Positions 1 to 7,695 of a stretch of 64,000 nucleotides of DNA are shown piece after piece (position 1 is the stretch's first letter; each line of letters opens with the position of its first letter). This DNA is from Bacteroidota bacterium (GTDB lineage: Bacteria > Bacteroidota > Ignavibacteria > Ignavibacteriales > Melioribacteraceae), in assembly GCA_018829205.1 (NCBI GenBank), contig JAHJUE010000012.1, positions 1 through 64,000 of the forward strand. The letters run 5' to 3'. The notes under the pieces are model-generated. The model searched no databases. It was given only the letters and a program-made list of their open reading frames with translations, and was not told where the DNA came from. The position numbers and the translations under genes are program-made.

Positions 1-106
1 ATGGTTAGAATTCACAACAGCAGATATTGCTGAAATCATAGATGAAGTTTATCCAACTGATATAGAGAAACCGAATGCAGAAGAATTCAAATACATTGCA
101 CAATAA
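1..106 (+). CDS. 3' end of an unidentified cassette gene (partial)
   Basis: The open frame enters from the left edge and ends at TAA 104-106, giving the last 34 residues of a protein that ends in YIAQ. The fragment is acidic, with a TADIAEIIDEVYP segment. Too little is visible for a family assignment. It lies 24 bp before the RYYYAAC-like box of the first complete attC site, which fits its being the coding part of the preceding cassette. Confidence 0.6.
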   Translation, partial: WLEFTTADIAEIIDEVYPTDIEKPNAEEFKYIAQ

Positions 107-129
107 AATAGTTTATAAGCAATAATGGT

Positions 130-350
130 GTATAACAAGCAAATCAACCCGCCCGCGATATTCAAACGGGGTTGGTGCAGTTCTTAAGTTTTGTGTTTTA
201 TAAAAGTTGCTCTTTAAATTAGTTTATGTATTTAAATTAGTTCCGCCTTGCTTGTTACGAAAGTTAAGCAAGGCTACGGTTCTAAACATTTTTTAATAAT
301 AAAAAAATATTGTAGTTATGGGCGGCGGGTTACTTGCAACGCCGTTAGGC
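130..350 (+). repeat. attC-like recombination site, long form (site A)
   Basis: The left box is GTATAAC (130-136), followed by AAGCAAATCAACCCGCCC. The right end reads GGGCGGCGGGTTACTTGCAACGCC and then GTTAGGC (344-350), a perfect GTTRRRY core. The arms pair as TCAACCCGCC against TAACCCGCC with one unpaired base, the geometry of known attC sites. The roughly 160-bp interior has its own hairpins (GCCTTGCTT with AAGCAAGGC) and closely matches sites at 25, 26, 27 and 31 kb. It is 221 bp long, well above the usual 57-141 bp. Confidence 0.82.
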
Positions 351-370
351 AACATTTGAGATTCCTTACT

Positions 371-886
371 ATGAATATTTCAAAAGCAAAATTAGGGCTT
401 AGATTATCAATTATACTTGGACTTATTCTACTATTGTTCCCTTCGCTTTTTCAATGGATAACAGATGATACTATTCATCAAATAGGTGATTTTTTGGGAT
501 ATAAAGTATTGCTGACATTATTACTCATTTTAATTTTATTGCTTGTTTATCAATATTTTATGCACCGCCTTGTTTTATTAGAAAATGTTTCTTACGATTC
601 AACTGCCACAGAAAATGTCAATCAAACTAGTGAAGCCGAACAGAAAAAACTTAGGATAAAATTATTGAGCAATTTGGCAGAAGATGAGAAAAAAACACTC
701 CGAATATTTATAGATGGCAATAAGAAACAAATCAGGGCGACTTATGGTCGTGTCCCGGTTGAATCTTTAATTGCAAACGGTGTCATATTTATTGCTCCCC
801 AATTAAGTGTTGGAGGAACAATTTCTTATTCAATATCCGATTGGGCTTGGGAAATATTACGAGATAATCCAAAGTATTTGGAATAA
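371..886 (+). CDS. SieB-like superinfection-exclusion membrane protein (cassette)
   Basis: This is a 171-residue protein. The frame is open further upstream, but the ATG at 371 is chosen because it lies 20 bp after the attC core. Two hydrophobic segments (about residues 11-29 and 45-63) make a hairpin in the inner membrane. The soluble C-terminus carries a pattern I recognise from SieB proteins of lambdoid phages: a LAEDEKKTLRIFID block, then a Leu-Ile-x-x-Gly-Val turn and a final ISDWAWEIL motif. SieB blocks growth of superinfecting phage. The family call is from memory of the fold pattern. As a cassette gene an anti-phage role is plausible, not shown. Confidence 0.5.
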   Translation: MNISKAKLGLRLSIILGLILLLFPSLFQWITDDTIHQIGDFLGYKVLLTLLLILILLLVYQYFMHRLVLLENVSYDSTATENVNQTSEAEQKKLRIKLLSNLAEDEKKTLRIFIDGNKKQIRATYGRVPVESLIANGVIFIAPQLSVGGTISYSISDWAWEILRDNPKYLE

Positions 887-924
887 ACTCCAGTATGATT
901 ATTTATTTAGCATTATAATACGTT

Positions 925-944
925 GTGTAACATGCATGTTAGGC
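925..944 (+). repeat. Collapsed attC-like boundary (site B)
   Basis: GTGTAAC (925-931) and GTTAGGC (938-944) are separated by only ATGCAT. The middle 14 bases, TAACATGCATGTTA, form a perfect palindrome. The core is followed by 61 bp and the next cassette ATG. It looks like an attC site whose long interior was lost, leaving the two outer boxes. A chance palindrome cannot be excluded. Confidence 0.4.
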
Positions 945-1005
945 ATTGCTGTTCTGCGTGGTGGCTTAGCGGCAAGACTACTTGCCAACTTTTAGGACAG
1001 AATTT

Positions 1006-1824
1006 ATGAATCCTTACGCATTATATATTAAATGTGACGGCTCAATGAATTACGATTCTAAAAATTCCGGTGGAATTGGTTTTGAAGTTATTTTCCCAGA
1101 ATCAGTTGGCATGGAAAATATAAGAGAATTCTATGGAAGATATGAAAGGGCAAATATTGAAGGAATAGAAATCGAAGCTTTAACTTCTGGAATTGAGTTT
1201 GTAATTGATCTTTATAAAAAAGAAGGAGATAAACTTTCAAATATTAACACTATCATTTTTGTTACGGACAGATATAATTTAAATGATGCTGAAAGAACAA
1301 ATCCCTATAGAATTCAAGAATGGAGAAAAAATAAATGGTGTAACCACGAAGGAAAAGAAATAAAAAATTATGACATGCTTGACAAACTTGATAAGAAAAG
1401 AAGAAAACTTTCTGAAGTAGCTCGGAGCAAAATTTTTATTGAATATAAACCAAGGAAACAAAATAAAGTCGCAGATAAACTTGCTAAGGCTGGGAGAAGA
1501 TTATCAATTCCTGATGAAAGCATTGCTATTAAAGGGCTAAAAGTTGGCAAAAGAAAATATGACGGAAGTGAGATAGATTATAAATTATTAAAAGAAAATG
1601 AAGAAATACTAATTCACATATTTCTTAAATCTCCGTTAAAACAACAATGGGAAATATCATCAGAAATTTGTGAAGGAATGAATCTTGGTAAAAAAATAAG
1701 AATATATCTTGATAATAAATTAGCATCAAAACTAAAAAGAAGACATGAATATTTAGTGAGAATAAAAAAGATATACACTCATCATGTTGAAATATTTCGC
1801 ACAATAAAAGAATTTCACGGCTAA
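1006..1824 (+). CDS. RNase H-fold protein (cassette)
   Basis: This is a 272-residue protein. The ATG at 1006 is preferred over an upstream TTG in frame at 982. The N-terminal 160 residues follow the RNase HI pattern: an IKCDGS strand with the first Asp, an IEGIEIEAL helix with the Glu, a FVTDRYNL strand with the next Asp, and KQNKVADKLAKAG with the last Asp. All four DEDD positions appear present, so it may cleave RNA in RNA-DNA hybrids. The 100-residue basic C-terminal part is not recognised and may bind nucleic acid. Stop codon TAA lies inside a GGCTAAC string that may be the remnant of the next attC box. A defence or RNA-processing role is inference. Confidence 0.6.
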   Translation: MNPYALYIKCDGSMNYDSKNSGGIGFEVIFPESVGMENIREFYGRYERANIEGIEIEALTSGIEFVIDLYKKEGDKLSNINTIIFVTDRYNLNDAERTNPYRIQEWRKNKWCNHEGKEIKNYDMLDKLDKKRRKLSEVARSKIFIEYKPRKQNKVADKLAKAGRRLSIPDESIAIKGLKVGKRKYDGSEIDYKLLKENEEILIHIFLKSPLKQQWEISSEICEGMNLGKKIRIYLDNKLASKLKRRHEYLVRIKKIYTHHVEIFRTIKEFHG

Positions 1825-1875
1825 CACGGTAGCACCAAGTCAGGGAGTATTCTTTAAAAAAATAGTTATAATTTT

Positions 1876-2736
1876 ATGAATTTTGGTAATACTAAAATGC
1901 AAATAATATTTTATTTATTGATATTATTGACAATAATATCAGCAATTATTTATATAAGTAATATTGATGACCTACAATACTCATATTATTTCCTAATTTA
2001 TTTGGCAATACTTTCACTAATTATTTGGTTATTAAATATTAATACCAATTCATGGCAAAAGGATATCTCATTAAATTTTTTCATGTTATTTATCGGAATA
2101 TTAGTTGTTGCATTCATGATAGACAGAATAATTGACAAAAATAGTATTCTAGAGAAAAAGAAATATGAAAAAATTGCATTATCTCAATTAAGAATTCCAA
2201 CACATAAGCATATAACTTTTTTATTTAATTTATATAAATCAACAGCTACAATTAAACCGGAAAGAGAAATCAGTGATGTTAAAGATCTTTTTAGTGATGA
2301 TTATTTTCTTCAGTTAGCATTTTTAGATTTTTCCCAAAAAGCTCCTGTCTATCCATCAATGGAGTATTATGATTATTGTTTTATGGAATGTAGTAAATTT
2401 AAAATAAGTATCAGTAATACTCTTGAAAAATATTCAATTCATTTATCTTCTTATGCTATAGAACTAATAGAAAATATATTCAATTCGCAGTTTTTATCAC
2501 TTTTGATTGATTTTAAATCAATCCGTGATATGGATAAAAGAGAAGGTTTTAAAAGAGATCAAAATTATTTATCTATAAGCGGGATGAATGATCAAGCAAA
2601 AGAATATTCTAAACTAATCATAAATTTAGTTGAAATGATTAACTCTAACCTTGAATATGATAAGAAAATTAAAATTGATATTAATAGTTGGAGTGAGACT
2701 ACAGCGCCTAAAATTGGTAGCGGTAGAATAAAATAA
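1876..2736 (+). CDS. Membrane protein of unknown function (cassette)
   Basis: This is a 286-residue protein with three hydrophobic segments in the first 90 residues (about 9-27, 33-53 and 67-85) and a soluble, mostly helical C-terminal domain. I do not recognise the family. A short GTTATAA string at 1865 and GGCTAAC at 1819 could be eroded attC boxes before it. The truncated attC at 2738 starts two bases after its stop, the spacing expected for a cassette gene. Confidence 0.55.
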   Translation: MNFGNTKMQIIFYLLILLTIISAIIYISNIDDLQYSYYFLIYLAILSLIIWLLNINTNSWQKDISLNFFMLFIGILVVAFMIDRIIDKNSILEKKKYEKIALSQLRIPTHKHITFLFNLYKSTATIKPEREISDVKDLFSDDYFLQLAFLDFSQKAPVYPSMEYYDYCFMECSKFKISISNTLEKYSIHLSSYAIELIENIFNSQFLSLLIDFKSIRDMDKREGFKRDQNYLSISGMNDQAKEYSKLIINLVEMINSNLEYDKKIKIDINSWSETTAPKIGSGRIK

Positions 2737-2737
2737 A

Positions 2738-2783
2738 GATATAACAAGCAAATGCTAATGAACTGTCTCAGAATAGTTCATTA
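2738..2783 (+). repeat. Left half of an attC-like site (site D), truncated
   Basis: ATATAACAAGCAAATGC at 2739-2755 matches the left arm of site A. It is followed by a perfect 9-bp hairpin, TAATGAACT (2756-2764) with AGTTCATTA (2775-2783) and a 10-base loop. No GGGTTATTTGCAACGCCGTTA end is found before the next gene. It marks the right end of cassette tract 1, perhaps the breakpoint where the defence block joined. The hairpin could also serve as a transcription terminator, although no T-run follows. Confidence 0.5.
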
Positions 2784-2891
2784 AAAATATATTAGATGAC
2801 TTTAGCCTTTTGTTCCATTTCATGGTTGTCACCGTTGCATTGTGAGAGAAGCAATACGGAAAGAGTTAATCGAAGGAAATTAGAAAATAGA

Positions 2892-3737
2892 ATGAAAAAA
2901 GAAATAATAAAATCATTAGCCGAGAATTTTGATTCATTCGCAAATAAGACTGAAAACAATATTGAATTTTGGTTTGCGAGAGATCTACAGCACCTGCTCG
3001 GTTATACTGAATGGCGGAATTTTATAAAAGTAATAAACAAAGCCAAAACAAGCTGTGAGGCTGCGGGACATAAAATTACAGACCATTTTGTTGACGTTAA
3101 CAAATTGGTCGAAATTGGTTCGGATACACTACGTGAAATAGATGATATTATGCTTACGCGTTTTGCCTGCTATTTAAGCGCACAAAACGGGGATCCTAAA
3201 AAGGAACCTATTGCTTTTGCACAAAATTATTTTGCTGTACAGACAAGAAAATTTGAATTAGTTGAAAAAAGGATAAAAGATTGGGAAAGATTAAATGCGC
3301 GTAAAAAACTTTCAGTTTCCGAAAAAGAGCTCTCGGAGTTAATCTTTGAACGTACTGGAAGCGAAAAAGATTTTGGAAAAATTAGAAGTCAGGGTGATAA
3401 AGCTTTATTCGGTTTTTCTACATCTGAAATGAAATCACGATTAGGAATTAAATCAAATAAACCTCTCGCTGATTTCTTACCGACCATTACTATTAAAGCC
3501 AAAGATTTTGCCGCGGAAATAACAATATTTAATGTAAAAGATAAAAACATAGAGAAAGGCAACAGAATAGCCTGGGAACATATAAGAAACAACAAAAGCG
3601 TTAGAAATCTTTTGATAGAGCGTGGAATTATTCCCGAAGATTTACCGGCTGAAGAGGATGTTAAAAAACTAGAGCGGCGCGTAAAATCCGAAAATAAAAA
3701 ATTGCAGAAAAGCCCTGACAAACTTAAGGATGATTAA
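2892..3737 (+). CDS. dinD: DNA-damage-inducible protein D (DinD)
   Basis: This is a 281-residue protein, the usual DinD length (about 275). The frame is open upstream, but ATG 2892 gives the conserved start before the FWFARDLQHLLGY segment. Further DinD signatures are LTRFACYLSAQNGDPKKEP, AFAQNYFAVQTRK and the C-terminal RNLLIERGI-PEDLPAEEDVKKLERR region. In E. coli DinD is SOS-induced and inhibits RecA filament activities. The BRO-N-like N-terminal domain suggests DNA binding. It lies directly upstream of a restriction-type helicase-nuclease on the same strand, so it may be part of that defence locus. No clear LexA box was seen. Confidence 0.88.
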   Translation: MKKEIIKSLAENFDSFANKTENNIEFWFARDLQHLLGYTEWRNFIKVINKAKTSCEAAGHKITDHFVDVNKLVEIGSDTLREIDDIMLTRFACYLSAQNGDPKKEPIAFAQNYFAVQTRKFELVEKRIKDWERLNARKKLSVSEKELSELIFERTGSEKDFGKIRSQGDKALFGFSTSEMKSRLGIKSNKPLADFLPTITIKAKDFAAEITIFNVKDKNIEKGNRIAWEHIRNNKSVRNLLIERGIIPEDLPAEEDVKKLERRVKSENKKLQKSPDKLKDD

Positions 3738-3788
3738 TCTTCATTATTTTAGATTAGTGAAACATATAAAATCATAGACCTTTGAAAA

Positions 3789-3850
3789 CTTAGTGCCTTA
3801 GTGTCTTCGTGGCAAAAAGTTACAGGAAGCAAACTGACTAAGGTACAAAG
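3789..3850. repeat. Interspersed palindromic repeat, copy 1
   Basis: CTTAGTGCCTTAGTGTCTTCGTGG and a downstream TGACTAAGGTACAAAG form imperfect inverted arms. The same motif, with arms CTTTGTGTCTTAGG and CACCAAGACACAAAG, recurs at 44932-45020 and 48318-48406. It creates an apparent GTG start (3801) for the next gene that is probably not used. Confidence 0.6.
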
Positions 3851-3869
3851 AGAAAAAACTTATACTAAT

Positions 3870-6653
3870 ATGAAAAAAATCGATAAACTAATAATCAACA
3901 CCCCGTACGAAGAACCTAAAAAATTCTGGAGTTACGAAAGAGAACAGCGCAGTTTCATTTTAAAAGACGGAAGAAGGCCTGCCGGCTATATTATTGCTTC
4001 AGAAGGTTCAAAGTCTTTTGACGATCCCGGTATATTTGTACCTATTCCTATTGTAAACGAAATAAGAAAAAGAATTAAAAGATGGAAAGATAACGGTTAT
4101 CCCGGTGTTACAGGAATAACAAAAAGATTATTGGAACATTGGTACGATGCGGAAGCAAGACAGCATAAAAGATTTTTCTTCTGTCAGCTAGAAGCCATTG
4201 AAACATTAATATGGTTAACCGAGGCGCCGGAAAATGAAAAGATAGGTATTGATTTTAATAGTGACGGCGGGGAATTTAAGAGACTTTGTTCAAAGATGGC
4301 AACCGGTTCCGGTAAAACAATTGTTATGGCTATGTTAATTTCATGGCAGGTAATTAATAAGGTTACCTATCCGCAAGATACTAGGTTTTCAAAGAATATT
4401 TTTATTGTCGCACCAGGTTTAACTGTCAAGAACAGGCTGCAGGTATTAATCCCTTTTGGTGATGATAATTATTACGATCAGTTTAATATTGTTCCAACCG
4501 GTTTATTAGAGAAATTGAGACAATCAAAAATTAAGATAAAAAACTGGCATACTCTTCAATGGGATACTGAAGAAAAATTAATAAAAAGAAAAAGTGTTGA
4601 TAAAAGAGGCGCAAAGAGCGATGAAGCTTATGTACGTGAAGTTTTAGAGGAAATGTCGAATGTAAAAAATATTTTGGTAATAAATGACGAAGCGCATCAT
4701 GCCTGGCGCATACCCGCTGAATCAAAAGTAAAAGGCGTTTCAAAAGAGGATATAGAAGAAGCTACCAAATGGGTTGGGGGATTGGACCGAATACACAGGG
4801 CTCGCGGCATTTTAACTTGTTATGATTTTTCCGCTACTCCTTTCACACCTACCGGAAAAAAGACAAGCGAAGAAGCTTTATTCTCATGGATAGTAAGTGA
4901 TTTTGGATTGAATGATGCAATTGAATCCGGCTTAGTAAAAACGCCTCGTGTTGTAATTAGAGACGACAGCGTACCGGATGCGAAAACTTATAAATCCAAA
5001 CTTTATCATATTTATGAGCATGTAAGAGATGAACTAAATATAAAAGCGGAAGAACATGTACCTCTTCCAGATCTTGTTGTAAATGCATATTATTTATTGG
5101 GCAAGGACTGGCTTGAAACATATAATGAATGGAAAGAAGCTAAATTCCCTGTTCCGCCTGTTATGATAACTGTTGCGAATAGAACTGAAACGGCGGCTAG
5201 AATTAAATTCGCATTGGACAGACGCAAGGTAAGAATAGATGAATTATGTGAGCCGGATAAAACTCTTCATATTGATTCAAGCGTTCTATCAAAAGCAGAG
5301 GCTCAGGATGAGGAGCAGGAATTAGAAATAAATTTTGATGAAGCAGAAGAAAATGCTGAACCAAAACTTACAAAAAAACAGCAAGCGGAATTATTAAGAC
5401 AGCAGGTAGATACAGTAGGTCAAGTTGGAAAACCCGGCGAACAAATAAGAAAGGTTATTAGTGTAGGAATGTTGTCCGAAGGCTGGGATGCAAAAACCGT
5501 TACCCATATTATGGGTCTGCGTGCTTTTTCAAGTCAATTATTGTGTGAACAGGTTGTTGGAAGGGGATTACGCAGAACTTCATACGATGTAAATGAAGAA
5601 ACCGGTTTATTTGAGGCAGAGTACGTTAATATTTTCGGGGTTCCGTTTACTTTCTTACCTCATGAAGAAAATGAAGGCACGCCGCCGCCGCCGCCGAAAC
5701 CAAAAACTGCTGTAGAACCGGTTAAAGAAAAAGTAAAATATGAAATATCATGGCCTAATGTTTTAAGAATAGATCATGAATATAAAGCCGTACTAAATTT
5801 AAAGATCAATGATGTAAAAACACTGCAATTAAATGCTTATGAAGTAGCCACAAGCGCAGAATTAGCCCCGGTGCTTGAAGGTAAACCAAATATAGACCAT
5901 TTAACGCCTATTGATTTGCAGGAACTTGCTGAAAAGTACAGAATACAAAAAATTATTTTTGAAACCGCACGGGATATTTTTGATAATATGACCCATGAAT
6001 GGAAGGGGAGCCGTGAAGAATTAATTGGTCAATTGATAAATATTGTAGAAAAGGTTATTAATTCAGATGTTATTCAAATTTCTCCTCCTCTCTTTAATTC
6101 AGATGATATGCGAAGAAGATTAATAATAACCTTGAGCATGACTAAAATTGTAAATCATATTTATCGATTTATTCGGCAAAACAATTCGACTAAAATTATT
6201 CCTGTTTTTGATAATGAAAGACCAATCAGATCAACCGCCGATATGCGTACTTGGTATACAAGTAAACCATGCGATAAAACAATTAAATCACATATTAATT
6301 TTTGCGTCTTTGACAGCACATGGGAATCAAGCGCAGCGTATAACCTAGATAAAAATACAAATGTATATTCCTGGGTCAAAAACGATCATCTTGGTTTTGA
6401 AATACCATATATGTTTCAAGGGGTAATACATAAATACATTCCTGACTATATAATTAAATTACAAAACGGATTAAATCTTATCATAGAAGTAAAAGGACAA
6501 GAAACACAGCAGGATAAGGTAAAAGGGGATTACCTTAATGACTGGTGTACAGCAATAAATAATCACGGCGGATTCGGAATTTGGAAATGGGATGTCGCTT
6601 ATAACCCGGATCATATTGAGGAAATAATATCCAAACATATCAACTTTACTTAA
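3870..6653 (+). CDS. Type III restriction-like helicase fused to a PD-(D/E)xK nuclease
   Basis: This is a 927-residue protein. ATG 3870 is chosen because the upstream in-frame GTG (3801) lies in an interspersed repeat. It is a superfamily 2 helicase: Walker A GSGKT (146-150), DEAH (273-276), SATP (321-324) and motif VI QVVGRGLRR (561-569). Near the C-terminus P858-D859 and E873-V-K875 form a PD-(D/E)xK nuclease site. The architecture matches type III Res-like restriction proteins (similar to the BPTD_3080 family, from memory). No DNA methyltransferase is adjacent, so self-protection, if needed, is supplied elsewhere or the system acts differently. Its neighbours are DinD upstream and a TAC toxin operon downstream. 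Confidence 0.82.
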   Translation: MKKIDKLIINTPYEEPKKFWSYEREQRSFILKDGRRPAGYIIASEGSKSFDDPGIFVPIPIVNEIRKRIKRWKDNGYPGVTGITKRLLEHWYDAEARQHKRFFFCQLEAIETLIWLTEAPENEKIGIDFNSDGGEFKRLCSKMATGSGKTIVMAMLISWQVINKVTYPQDTRFSKNIFIVAPGLTVKNRLQVLIPFGDDNYYDQFNIVPTGLLEKLRQSKIKIKNWHTLQWDTEEKLIKRKSVDKRGAKSDEAYVREVLEEMSNVKNILVINDEAHHAWRIPAESKVKGVSKEDIEEATKWVGGLDRIHRARGILTCYDFSATPFTPTGKKTSEEALFSWIVSDFGLNDAIESGLVKTPRVVIRDDSVPDAKTYKSKLYHIYEHVRDELNIKAEEHVPLPDLVVNAYYLLGKDWLETYNEWKEAKFPVPPVMITVANRTETAARIKFALDRRKVRIDELCEPDKTLHIDSSVLSKAEAQDEEQELEINFDEAEENAEPKLTKKQQAELLRQQVDTVGQVGKPGEQIRKVISVGMLSEGWDAKTVTHIMGLRAFSSQLLCEQVVGRGLRRTSYDVNEETGLFEAEYVNIFGVPFTFLPHEENEGTPPPPPKPKTAVEPVKEKVKYEISWPNVLRIDHEYKAVLNLKINDVKTLQLNAYEVATSAELAPVLEGKPNIDHLTPIDLQELAEKYRIQKIIFETARDIFDNMTHEWKGSREELIGQLINIVEKVINSDVIQISPPLFNSDDMRRRLIITLSMTKIVNHIYRFIRQNNSTKIIPVFDNERPIRSTADMRTWYTSKPCDKTIKSHINFCVFDSTWESSAAYNLDKNTNVYSWVKNDHLGFEIPYMFQGVIHKYIPDYIIKLQNGLNLIIEVKGQETQQDKVKGDYLNDWCTAINNHGGFGIWKWDVAYNPDHIEEIISKHINFT

Positions 6654-6804
6654 TAACACTTTTATTTCTTGTTTTCATAAGTACAAATTGGTCTGCTCTA
6701 CTGTCTTACTTTGTAATTTGTTCTTAAGAGAGTTTTAAATATGGTAGAATCAAGATATTTGGAGAATAGTGCAAAATTTCGTCATATTTAGCTGTTGATT
6801 ATTA

Positions 6805-6820
6805 TTAACCTATAGGTTAA
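6805..6820. promoter_or_regulatory. Perfect 16-bp palindrome, probable TAC operator
   Basis: TTAACCTATAGGTTAA is a perfect inverted repeat that ends 4 bp before the toxin ATG. The second gene of the operon encodes an HTH antitoxin, and such antitoxins usually repress their own promoter at a palindrome like this. It leaves no room for a Shine-Dalgarno site, so translation may start without one. The operator role is inferred. Confidence 0.6.
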
Positions 6821-6824
6821 CTTT

Positions 6825-7268
6825 ATGAAAAGAAATTCGATAATATTACCGGAAGAATTTTTAGAAAGTGCTAAAAAGCTATATCCGGAAATTGATGCTG
6901 CTAATGTTGAAATAAGGATTGATGAACAAAATTTTGATTCTATCTTTAATTTTTTAATTGAATCTGACAAAAAAGGCAAATTGATAAGAAAAAAGAAATT
7001 TGCACGGATTTTAAGAGAAATTCTACTTGGCAATTATGATGATGATTTGTATGGTAAGGAAGAAGTATCCTCAAAAGCAAAGAATGTAACGGCAATGAAG
7101 TTTACGGGCAGCAATAACTATCGTATTGGTTGTAAAGAGTTCTTTAATGGAAATAAAAAAGTTGTAATGATTACAGCTTTTCACAAAAAAAGCACAAATG
7201 GCAGCAAGAACAGTAAGAAAGAAATTGCTATTTACGAAGCAATTGGGAGTTATGAATATGAGTTTTAA
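6825..7268 (+). CDS. RelE/HigB-like toxin of a TAC operon
   Basis: This is a 147-residue protein. The C-terminal half fits the RelE/HigB pattern: YRIGCKEFF, then KKVVMITAFHKKS, then a KKEIAIYEAI helix. Toxins of this fold cut mRNA on the ribosome. The N-terminal 70 residues are an extension I do not recognise. The gene starts just behind a 16-bp palindrome and overlaps the antitoxin gene by 17 bp, the toxin-first order of HigBA-type modules. The third gene encodes a SecB-like chaperone. Assignment rests on the motif pattern plus the operon, so another toxin fold is possible. Confidence 0.65.
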   Translation: MKRNSIILPEEFLESAKKLYPEIDAANVEIRIDEQNFDSIFNFLIESDKKGKLIRKKKFARILREILLGNYDDDLYGKEEVSSKAKNVTAMKFTGSNNYRIGCKEFFNGNKKVVMITAFHKKSTNGSKNSKKEIAIYEAIGSYEYEF

Positions 7269-7695
7269 AAATGATAAAATAGTATCACAATTAAAAAAAT
7301 TAGAAGAATTATTAAGATTTGAAAACGAAGAAGATCGAATTGATGTTAAAGCTTCTTTCATTCAACTTGATATACTAGCTGAAATAAAGAATTTAATGAC
7401 AGAAAAAAATATTTCTAGAACTGAATTAGCTGAAAAATTAAAGAAATCAAAAAGCTTTGTCTCTCAATTATTTAGCGGCGATAAAGCTCTTAACCTTAAA
7501 ATGATTGCTCAATTTCAAGAAATATTTGATGCTAAATTTATTCCTTCTTTCAAAGATTATTCTGAATACACTTTAGAGAAACAAATTAGCAAAAAGAATT
7601 TCCTTAAATCCAGTAAAGAAGAAGGCTGGGAAAAAATAACTCCAATTATTGATATAAAAACTAAACAAATTATTGGTTGGTTAGAGGCTGCATAA
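7252..7695 (+). CDS. HTH (XRE/HigA-like) antitoxin with chaperone-addiction tail
   Basis: This is a 147-residue protein. ATG 7252 or 7258 are both possible; both overlap the toxin gene, which fits coupled translation. An XRE helix-turn-helix lies at about residues 50-100, with ISRTELAEKLKKSKSFVSQLFSG as its core (shown in two stretches). It is followed by a 45-residue tail ending in WEKITPIIDI and IIGWLEAA. In tripartite TAC systems a hydrophobic C-terminal tail (ChAD) makes the antitoxin depend on a SecB-like chaperone. This tail sits where a ChAD would, and the chaperone gene follows with a TAATG overlap. It probably binds the palindrome at 6805. Confidence 0.75.
   Translation: MNMSFKNDKIVSQLKKLEELLRFENEEDRIDVKASFIQLDILAEIKNLMTEKNISRTELAEKLKKSKSFVSQLFSGDKALNLKMIAQFQEIFDAKFIPSFKDYSEYTLEKQISKKNFLKSSKEEGWEKITPIIDIKTKQIIGWLEAA

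Larger units (their letters stand above)
1..2783 (+). mobile_element. Integron-type gene cassette tract 1 (CALIN-like)
   Basis: A run of short + strand genes is separated by one complete attC-like site (130-350), one collapsed site (925-944) and one site truncated on its right side (2738-2783). The complete site has the same ends and internal sequence as six sites in the second tract at 24-34 kb. No integrase gene is in the window. The tract enters from beyond the left edge, so the platform could lie outside. The cassette nature is inferred from site structure and gene layout. Confidence 0.72.

Noticed and set aside
248-370. Longer N-terminus for the SieB-like cassette gene
   Set aside because: It would start inside attC site A and cross its core; ATG 371 gives the expected membrane hairpin.
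1865-1871. GTTATAA and GGCTAAC (1819-1825) as a complete attC between cassettes
   Set aside because: Only 40 bp separate them, with no complementary arms; at most an eroded remnant.
3801-3869. Extended N-terminus of the helicase-nuclease from GTG 3801
   Set aside because: The 23 extra codons lie inside an interspersed palindromic repeat; ATG 3870 begins the conserved protein.
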